This document shows, piece after piece, positions 1 to 5,385 of a stretch of DNA of 5,385 nt. The first letter of the stretch is position 1, and every line of letters begins with the position of its first letter. The stretch is from contig DMQP01000029.1 in the NCBI GenBank assembly GCA_003455655.1, positions 1 to 5,385 of the forward strand, in the 5' to 3' direction. Below the pieces are notes generated by a model. It did not search any database. It was not told where the DNA came from and saw only the letters and a program-made list of their open reading frames with translations. The stretch comes from Treponema sp. (lineage in GTDB: Bacteria > Spirochaetota > Spirochaetia > Treponematales > Treponemataceae). Both the position numbers and the translations under genes were made by a program.

Positions 1-2669
1 GTCTTTCCTGTTGACGGTCTGCTTAATTCACTTGCAAGTTTTACACGCTGAGCTTCTCCACCACTTAAAGTAAGAGCATTTTGTCCTAACTGAATATAAC
101 CCAAACCAACAGATTTTAATGTTTCCAGTTTTTTTGCAATGTGTGGTATTCCGCTAAAAAAATCTGCTGCATCTTCAATGGTCATGTCTAACACATCGCT
201 GATTGATTTTCCTTTATACAGAACATCGAGCGTTTCTTGATTAAAGCGTTTACCGTGACAGACATCGCACTGAATAAAAACATCTGGAAGGAAATTCATT
301 TCTATGGTGATTGTTCCAGCACCCTGACAGTTTTCACAACGACCGCCTTTGACATTAAAACTAAAACGACCGCTTTTATAACCGCGAGCTTTTGCTTCTG
401 GAAGACTTGCATAAAGTTCACGGATTTTGTCGAACACGCCAATGTAAGTAACAGGGTTTGAACGAGGAGTTCTTCCAATGGGACTTTGATCTATGTTGAT
501 AACTTTATCTATGGCATCGAGTCCTGTTATTTTTTTATAGGCACCGGTTTCGTAGTCTGTGTGCATAATGGCATTACTTGCCGCAGGATAAAATACATCG
601 TTTAACAATGTAGATTTACCGCTTCCACTTACGCCAGTAATGCAAGTAAAAGTTCCCAAGGGAATATTTACACTTATGTTTTTAAGATTGTGTTCTGTTA
701 CGCCCTGAATACTTATTTTTTTCCCGTTACCAGTTCTTCGCTTTGTAGGAATATCCATGCGAATTTTTCCAGCAAGATACTGACCGGTAATGCTTTCTTC
801 AACTTGCATAACATGTTGAGGAGTTCCGCTTGCCATAATTGTTCCGCCGTGAACACCAGCACCAGGACCTATGTCAATAAGCCAGTCGGCAGTACGAAGC
901 GTTTGTTCATCGTGTTCAACAACAATAACCGTATTGCCTATGTCACGAAGGTATGTAAGGCTGTTTATAAGTCGCTGATTGTCTCGCTGATGCAAACCAA
1001 TAGACGGTTCATCAAGAACATACATAACTCCCGTAAGAGCCGAACCTATCTGTGTAGAAAGACGAATACGCTGTGCTTCACCACCACTAAGTGTTGACGC
1101 ACTCCGTTCAAGGGTAAGATATTCAAGACCAACATTTTTAAGGAATGAAAGACGATTGCGAATTTCTTTTAAAACCTGAGCTGCAATTTTTTCTTCCGTC
1201 TGAGTAAATTGAGTCTTTTCAAAAAAGTCTATTGTCTGGCTTACCGAAAGTTCTGTAAGTTGCCATATATTTTTTGAACCAATGGTAACTCCCAGAGCTT
1301 CTGGACGAAGACGCTTTCCGTGACAACTTGCACACTCTTTGTGGCTCATGTATTTTTCCAAAGTTTCGCGCATGTTGTCGCCCCAGGCTTCTGCATAACG
1401 ACGCTTTAAGTCACCAATTATGCCAATCCATGGGCGGTTATAAGTACTTTGTCCTTCACCACTTTGCTTTCGATATATCCACTTAACAGCTTTATCTGGA
1501 TCTCCGTTCCAAAAAAAGTCTGCTTGTTTTTTTGTAAGTTTTGAAAGCGGTGTGTCTAGCGTAAAGCCACCTGCTTCTGCAATAGCTTCAAACATTGCAT
1601 GGTTCCAGGCACTTTCTGGATTGTAGGGTAAAAGCGCATATTCATTAAAACTAAGAGAAGTGTCTGGAGCAATAAGTTTTTTGTCAAACTCCATCTTTTC
1701 GCCAAGACCCGTACAGTCAGGGCAAGCTCCAAAAGGATTGTTAAAACTAAAAAGACGAGGCTGCAACTCTGGAATAGAAATACCGCAGTCAGGACAAGCA
1801 TTCTTTTGGCTAAAAAAAACTTCTTCTTCGATATAACTTGCATCGCGGTCGTAAGGAGTTCCTTTTGCATCGAGAGCTTGTGTAACGAGCGCATAAGCAT
1901 CATCTTCTTTGTTTACTCGACGCAAGGCAATTATAATTCCGTTAGAACTTTTAAGTGCAGTTTCGACACTGTCTGCAAGTCGAGTTCGTATGTCTTTTTT
2001 TAGAACAATGCGATCAACGACAATTTCTATAGTATGTTTTTTTTGCTTATCGAGTTTGATTGAATCTTCCAGTTCAACCATAAGACCATCTATACGAGCA
2101 CGAACAAAACCTGATTTTTTTGCATCATCAATTACTTTTTGATGTTCACCTTTTTTTCCACGGATTACAGGAGATAAAAGCGTCAGTTTTGTTCCTTCGC
2201 TCCAAGATAAAATGGTGTCTATAATTTGATCAACAGACTGTTCTTTTATTTCACGGCCACATTCAGGACAATGAGCATGCCCTATGCGTGAAAAAAGCAG
2301 ACGGTAATAGTCGTAAATTTCAGTAACCGTTCCCACTGTTGAACGAGGATTTTTATGGGTTGTTTTTTGTTCGATACTGATTGCAGGAGAAAGACCTGTT
2401 ATAAGATCGACATCTGGTTTATCCATGCGACCCAAAAACTGACGGGCATAGGAAGAAAGACTTTCCATATACCGTCTCTGACCTTCTGCAAAAAGAGTGT
2501 CAAATGCAAGAGAACTTTTACCACTTCCAGAAAGTCCACTTATCACAACCAGTTTGTTGCGCGGAAATTCCACACTTATATTTTTAAGATTGTGTTCGCG
2601 GGCTCCCTGAATGGATATTTTATCGCCTTCCATAACTTTTTGGATTGCGTATGATTTTTTTTGTGCCAT
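1..2669 (-). CDS. uvrA: Excinuclease ABC subunit A (UvrA), C-terminus cut by window edge
   Basis: UvrA is the ATP-dependent damage sensor of nucleotide excision repair; as a dimer with UvrB it scans DNA and loads UvrB at lesions. The 889 visible codons run open to the left edge and align with the E. coli protein (about 940 residues) from memory along their whole length. Seen: first Walker A GLSGSGKS at residues 45-52; CPEC at 134-137; zinc module CPDC 292-295 with CPDC 316-319; CASC at 446-449; first ABC signature LSGGE at 527-531; first Walker B VLDEP with D553/E554; second Walker A GVSGSGKS at 679-686; zinc module CENC 778-781 with CDVC 801-804; second signature LSGGE at 868-872. The second Walker B and C-terminal tail lie outside the window. 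I see no frameshift or missing key residue. The ATG at 2669 is the first in-frame start after the upstream stop; a second in-frame ATG (M13, 2633-2631) lies nearer to where E. coli UvrA begins, so the true start could be either. The gene follows the GH31 gene by 12 bases. Confidence 0.98.
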   Translation of the reverse strand, partial: MAQKKSYAIQKVMEGDKISIQGAREHNLKNISVEFPRNKLVVISGLSGSGKSSLAFDTLFAEGQRRYMESLSSYARQFLGRMDKPDVDLITGLSPAISIEQKTTHKNPRSTVGTVTEIYDYYRLLFSRIGHAHCPECGREIKEQSVDQIIDTILSWSEGTKLTLLSPVIRGKKGEHQKVIDDAKKSGFVRARIDGLMVELEDSIKLDKQKKHTIEIVVDRIVLKKDIRTRLADSVETALKSSNGIIIALRRVNKEDDAYALVTQALDAKGTPYDRDASYIEEEVFFSQKNACPDCGISIPELQPRLFSFNNPFGACPDCTGLGEKMEFDKKLIAPDTSLSFNEYALLPYNPESAWNHAMFEAIAEAGGFTLDTPLSKLTKKQADFFWNGDPDKAVKWIYRKQSGEGQSTYNRPWIGIIGDLKRRYAEAWGDNMRETLEKYMSHKECASCHGKRLRPEALGVTIGSKNIWQLTELSVSQTIDFFEKTQFTQTEEKIAAQVLKEIRNRLSFLKNVGLEYLTLERSASTLSGGEAQRIRLSTQIGSALTGVMYVLDEPSIGLHQRDNQRLINSLTYLRDIGNTVIVVEHDEQTLRTADWLIDIGPGAGVHGGTIMASGTPQHVMQVEESITGQYLAGKIRMDIPTKRRTGNGKKISIQGVTEHNLKNISVNIPLGTFTCITGVSGSGKSTLLNDVFYPAASNAIMHTDYETGAYKKITGLDAIDKVINIDQSPIGRTPRSNPVTYIGVFDKIRELYASLPEAKARGYKSGRFSFNVKGGRCENCQGAGTITIEMNFLPDVFIQCDVCHGKRFNQETLDVLYKGKSISDVLDMTIEDAADFFSGIPHIAKKLETLKSVGLGYIQLGQNALTLSGGEAQRVKLASELSRPSTGK
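670..695 (-). repeat. Copy 2 of the 26-base direct repeat inside uvrA (second ATPase half)
   Basis: This is the partner of 2572-2597 and encodes the same EHNLKNISV at residues 659-667, before the second Walker A motif. The two copies are offset by exactly 634 codons and are in the same reading phase. Confidence 0.85.
2572..2597 (-). repeat. Copy 1 of a 26-base direct repeat inside uvrA (first ATPase half)
   Basis: This stretch matches 670-695 in 25 of 26 bases. It encodes EHNLKNISV at residues 25-33, just before the first Walker A motif. The single difference is silent (asparagine AAT here, AAC in the other copy). It reflects the ancient duplication of the UvrA ATPase unit and is not a mobile repeat. 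Confidence 0.85.
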
Positions 2670-2670
2670 A

Positions 2671-2675
2671 CTCCT
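2671..2675 (-). promoter_or_regulatory. uvrA: Shine-Dalgarno-like AGGAG just before uvrA
   Basis: The minus strand reads AGGAG followed by one T and then the uvrA ATG at 2669. The core is perfect, but its one-base spacing is much shorter than the usual five to nine. No ATG, GTG or TTG lies at the normal distance in this frame, and the second in-frame ATG (M13) is about 38 bases downstream of it. It lies within the 12-base gap after the GH31 stop, so ribosomes finishing GH31 would end directly on it, which fits coupled reinitiation. Confidence 0.5.
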
Positions 2676-2681
2676 ATAGTA

Positions 2682-4763
2682 TCAGAAAAAGCACGTTTTA
2701 TCTAGTTCTTTGTCTGTACGCACAAAGACAGGAATAACATCAAGGGGACAGTTTACACGGACACTTTGCCCACCTGAAAACACTTCTTCTGTCTGAAGAT
2801 TTTTCCATTGAGTTCCAGCAGGAAGATAGGCTTCCCTTTCTGTCTGACCCGCTGCAAAAACAGGAGCAACCAAAACAGCTGGACCAAACATGAATTGATC
2901 TGTAATAGAAAGCACTTTTTCATCAGTATAAAAATCGTAATAGAGGGGGCGCACAAAGGGGTGACCGGTAAGGCTTGCATCTTTAAAGCAGTCTCGAATA
3001 TAGGGTCTCATTTTTTCGCGCAAGAGTATGTACTTTTTGAGAATTTCATACACTTTCTCACCAAAGCTCCATATTTCATTTGGCTGAGCACTTCCCCACT
3101 GAGCAACACCGTCAATAACTTCTGTTCCCTTTTCAAGAGGAATGTAAGGAGGCCTTTCTCCGTGAAGACGCATGACAGGACAGAAAGTTCCCCATTCAAA
3201 CCAGCGCACTAAAAGTTCACGGAAGTCAGAAGACTTTGAGTCTCCTCCTACAAAGCCACCAATATCTGTTGTCCACCAAGGAATACCGGCCATGCTCATA
3301 TTAAGACCCGTTTGCAACTGTTCTTTAAAGGCACGCCAATCTGAATGAATGTCGCCTGTCCACGTAAGCACACCAAACTTTTGACTTCCTGCCCATGCTG
3401 AACGAACAAGACTCATCTTTTCTTTTTCACCACAAGAAGCAAGACCTTTTGCAAAAGCTTCAGCATACTTGAGGGGATAAATGTTTGCACACTGTTGCAC
3501 TGGTCCTTCGTAGTAGCGGAACAAATCCCAGTCGTAAGGACCGTATTCAGGTTCTGCTTCATCAAGCCAGAAAATACGCACGCCTTTGTCGTAATAATTT
3601 TTCTTACATTCATTCCAAACAAATTCTTGAGCACCAGGATTAGTCGCATCAAAAAAGACAGTATTGCCCAGCCAGTCCATGTGAATACCGCTGCCTCTGT
3701 CTGCTCCCACTAAAAAGCCACGATCTGCCATTTCACCAAAAGTTGAAGCTTTTTGATCTATGGTAGGCCATACGCTTACACACAAGTTAATGCCCATTTC
3801 TTTAAGTTCTGCAATCATTTTTTCGGGCTCAGGAAAGCAACGAGGATCAAACTTAAACTCTCCCTGTCGCGTCCAATGGAAAAAGTCAACAACAATAACA
3901 TCAAGGGGAATACCACGCTTTTTGTACTCGCGCGCAACATCAAGCACTTCTTCTTGAGTGCGATAGCGCAACTTGCACTGCCAAAAGCCCATACCGTATT
4001 CAGGCATCATGGGAGTTTTTCCGGTAACATCTGCATACTGTTCTTCTATTTGAGCGGGACTGTCACCTGCACAAATCCAGTAGTCCATTTTTTTACAACT
4101 TACCGAAGTCCATTCTGTTTTATTAGAAGCAAAGGTTGCACTTCCAATAGCTGGGTTATTCCACAAAAAACCGTAACCTCGAGTTGAAACAAAAAAAGGA
4201 ACACTGGTCTGACTGTTACGATGAGCAAGTTCCATCATGCTACCCTTTCTGTCAAAACAAGCATCCTGATACACACCCATGCCAAAGATATGCTCATCAT
4301 CAAAAGCTTCAAAACGAGCAGTCAATTTGTAATCTGTTGTTCCGACAATTGCTTTTAATTCACGACCTTCAACTCTGAGCGGAACCGCATAACGGTCTAT
4401 GCGGTCACGAGTGCGCCAGTATTCTTTTGTTAAGAGTTTTCCTTGTTGATTGAAAAAAGACAGCCAGCCTTCAACACTAACACGACAGGTTATGTTCCCA
4501 TTAGTTAATGAGGCTTCTGTTCCGTAAGACTTATGTTCTTCCCGTTCTTTTCCGTAGTACCAAGGTTCTGTTGTATCTACTTGATGAATATTTATGACCG
4601 CCTCTTCTGACTCATGGCTTTCACACAAAGCCCAGTCGTGAGCGTCTAGTTGAGACTCTTTTGTCATACGGATTCTAAGGGCGTTTTTTCCCCAACTCTG
4701 AATAAAAAGGCGTTCATTTCCACGCTGAACAACAAGCGTCTGTTTTTCTTGATAAATGAGCAT
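2682..4763 (-). CDS. Glycoside hydrolase family 31 alpha-glycosidase (alpha-xylosidase-like)
   Basis: This is a retaining alpha-glycosidase of family GH31, which cleaves terminal alpha-linked xylose, glucose or related residues from oligosaccharides. The 693 residues show no signal peptide or membrane segment, so it probably acts in the cytoplasm on imported sugars. Residues about 1-240 look like the N-terminal beta-sandwich, about 250-590 the catalytic TIM barrel and about 595-685 the proximal C-terminal beta domain; the distal C-terminal domain of longer members is absent. Visible active-site elements are D293 in VVDFFHW, nucleophile D401 in FWLDEAEPE, R454 in LVRSAWAGSQ, acid/base D471 in WTGD, D500 in WWTTDIGGF and H534 in MRLHGERPP. 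The WLDEAEPE form differs from the W-x-D-M-N-E of typical alpha-glucosidases and points to the alpha-xylosidase side of the family; this is inference and the substrate is open. The ATG at 4763 comes 10 bases after the HAD stop. No Shine-Dalgarno sequence precedes it, so translation probably depends on coupling to the upstream gene. It ends with TGA in the same frame as uvrA. Confidence 0.95.
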   Translation of the reverse strand: MLIYQEKQTLVVQRGNERLFIQSWGKNALRIRMTKESQLDAHDWALCESHESEEAVINIHQVDTTEPWYYGKEREEHKSYGTEASLTNGNITCRVSVEGWLSFFNQQGKLLTKEYWRTRDRIDRYAVPLRVEGRELKAIVGTTDYKLTARFEAFDDEHIFGMGVYQDACFDRKGSMMELAHRNSQTSVPFFVSTRGYGFLWNNPAIGSATFASNKTEWTSVSCKKMDYWICAGDSPAQIEEQYADVTGKTPMMPEYGMGFWQCKLRYRTQEEVLDVAREYKKRGIPLDVIVVDFFHWTRQGEFKFDPRCFPEPEKMIAELKEMGINLCVSVWPTIDQKASTFGEMADRGFLVGADRGSGIHMDWLGNTVFFDATNPGAQEFVWNECKKNYYDKGVRIFWLDEAEPEYGPYDWDLFRYYEGPVQQCANIYPLKYAEAFAKGLASCGEKEKMSLVRSAWAGSQKFGVLTWTGDIHSDWRAFKEQLQTGLNMSMAGIPWWTTDIGGFVGGDSKSSDFRELLVRWFEWGTFCPVMRLHGERPPYIPLEKGTEVIDGVAQWGSAQPNEIWSFGEKVYEILKKYILLREKMRPYIRDCFKDASLTGHPFVRPLYYDFYTDEKVLSITDQFMFGPAVLVAPVFAAGQTEREAYLPAGTQWKNLQTEEVFSGGQSVRVNCPLDVIPVFVRTDKELDKTCFF

Positions 4764-4773
4764 GAACTAAAGT

Positions 4774-5385
4774 CTAGAATAATTCTTTTAATTCAGCAAG
4801 AGAGGAATAGCATTTATACAAAAGAGTTTTTAATTTTTCATCTGGCTGAACTTGATCGGGAATCATAACTGCTTTCATACCCGCATTATATGCAGAGCGA
4901 ATGCCATTAGGGCTATCTTCTACTGCAATGCAATCTTCTGGATTAAAGCCCAACTTTTTGCAAGCTTCAATGTAAATGTCGGGATTAGGTTTTGAATGTT
5001 CTACTTCATCGCCACAAACAGTCACCTTAAAAAAATGAGTAAAATCTGCCTCCGCAAGTTCTTTGTCTACAACAACGCGTCTTGTCGAAGAAGCAAGAGC
5101 TAAAGGAATTTTCTTGTTGAACAAATAGAGCAAGGTTTCTTTAGCAAGAGGCATAAGAGGCATTCCATGAGCATCTGTGTATTCATGAAAAAGCTGAGAA
5201 CAGCGAGTTCGAAATTCTACTGCAGGAAAAGTAGGACCGTAGCGTTCCTTTAAAAACTGACACGTATCTGCAAAACTTCTGCCTATAACACACCGTTCTG
5301 CTTCTTCGACATCAGCAAGATGATATTCTGCACCAGCTTGAATCCACACCATGCGAGAAATTCGCTCACTGTCAAAAAGCACGCC
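4774..5385 (-). CDS. HAD-superfamily phosphatase (beta-phosphoglucomutase-like subfamily), N-terminus cut by window edge
   Basis: This is a haloacid-dehalogenase-fold hydrolase, most likely a cytoplasmic phosphatase of small sugar phosphates. Numbering from the first visible codon (G1), the protein opens with GVLFDSE, the tail of motif I (DxDGVLxDSE); both catalytic aspartates must lie upstream, outside the window. The rest is complete: an alpha-helical cap (about 10-80), motif II in LALASSTRR (S99-T101), motif III lysine K132 in HSKPNPDIY, motif IV E156/D157 in VEDSPNGI, and a C-terminal SSLAEL segment resembling the end of E. coli YniC. The GTG at 5382-5380 is the valine of motif I, not a start; about 8-15 residues are probably missing. 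At the place where Lactococcus beta-phosphoglucomutase has T16 and H20, this protein has serines, which favours a phosphatase over a mutase, but the substrate cannot be read from the sequence. It is the first visible gene of a run with the GH31 enzyme and uvrA, which fits a role in sugar use. Confidence 0.92.
   Translation of the reverse strand, partial: GVLFDSERISRMVWIQAGAEYHLADVEEAERCVIGRSFADTCQFLKERYGPTFPAVEFRTRCSQLFHEYTDAHGMPLMPLAKETLLYLFNKKIPLALASSTRRVVVDKELAEADFTHFFKVTVCGDEVEHSKPNPDIYIEACKKLGFNPEDCIAVEDSPNGIRSAYNAGMKAVMIPDQVQPDEKLKTLLYKCYSSLAELKELF

Noticed and set aside
1556..1903. 115-codon minus-strand frame inside uvrA
   Set aside because: It is an out-of-phase frame of uvrA; the UvrA frame is continuous and conserved through this stretch, so there is no frameshift.
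2679..2684. Possible -10 element (GATACT on the minus strand) before uvrA
   Set aside because: There is no -35-like hexamer at 16-18 bases upstream, and it would give almost no leader before the ATG. A/T-rich chance match.
2713..2732. LexA-like palindrome: CTGT at 2714-2717 and ACAG at 2728-2731, about 45 bases upstream of uvrA
   Set aside because: The spacer is 10 bases, not the 8 of the E. coli SOS box; only a five-base inverted repeat is present, and it lies within GH31 codons. It does not match the SOS boxes I know, though this host's LexA site is unknown.
3753..4187. 144-codon open frame on the plus strand, opposite the GH31 gene
   Set aside because: It lies wholly antisense to well-conserved GH31 codons and its protein has no recognisable domain. 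The same holds for plus-strand frames at 690-1097, 2355-2654 and 2808-3212.
4774..5385. Naming the HAD enzyme beta-phosphoglucomutase (pgmB)
   Set aside because: It has serines where the mutase has T16 and H20, and the DSE after motif I is phosphatase-like. A mutase role is not excluded, but the name is not supported.
1..5385. A novel defence, mobile or regulatory system
   Set aside because: All but 22 bases are accounted for by three known families in normal form; there are no repeats flanking genes, no integrase or transposase, no RNA-like hairpins and no composition break that I can see.

Overview
The window is an almost fully coding piece of a bacterial chromosome. All three genes lie on the minus strand, so the transcription order is right to left: a HAD-family sugar-phosphate-type phosphatase (cut at its 5' end by the right window edge), a complete cytoplasmic glycoside hydrolase family 31 enzyme, and uvrA (cut at its 3' end by the left edge). 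Only 10 and 12 bases separate the genes. No RNA gene, mobile element, CRISPR array or terminator was found, and there is no gene-free stretch longer than 12 bases.

Base composition is moderate to AT-leaning, with many A/T homopolymers and AAA-rich lysine codons. UvrA is of the usual bacterial type, and the GH31 enzyme carries the WLDEAEPE active-site form, which I associate from memory with anaerobic gut-type bacteria. A host-associated anaerobe, such as a treponeme-like spirochaete or a clostridial Firmicute, is my best guess, with low confidence because no taxonomic marker is decisive.

Region by region: 5385-4774 is the HAD phosphatase, whose catalytic aspartates fall just outside the window. 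4763-2682 is the GH31 alpha-glycosidase, with nucleophile, acid/base and subsite residues all visible. 2669-1 is uvrA, with 889 of about 940 codons present; the last roughly 50 residues, including the second Walker B segment, are missing.

The first two genes fit a small sugar-use unit: the GH31 enzyme releases an alpha-linked sugar inside the cell, and the HAD enzyme may dephosphorylate a sugar phosphate. UvrA, the damage-recognition ATPase of nucleotide excision repair, has no functional link to them that I can see, and may simply be read from the same transcript. I found no sign of a new biological system. The points worth a second look are the gene junctions, the uvrA start and the GH31 substrate.
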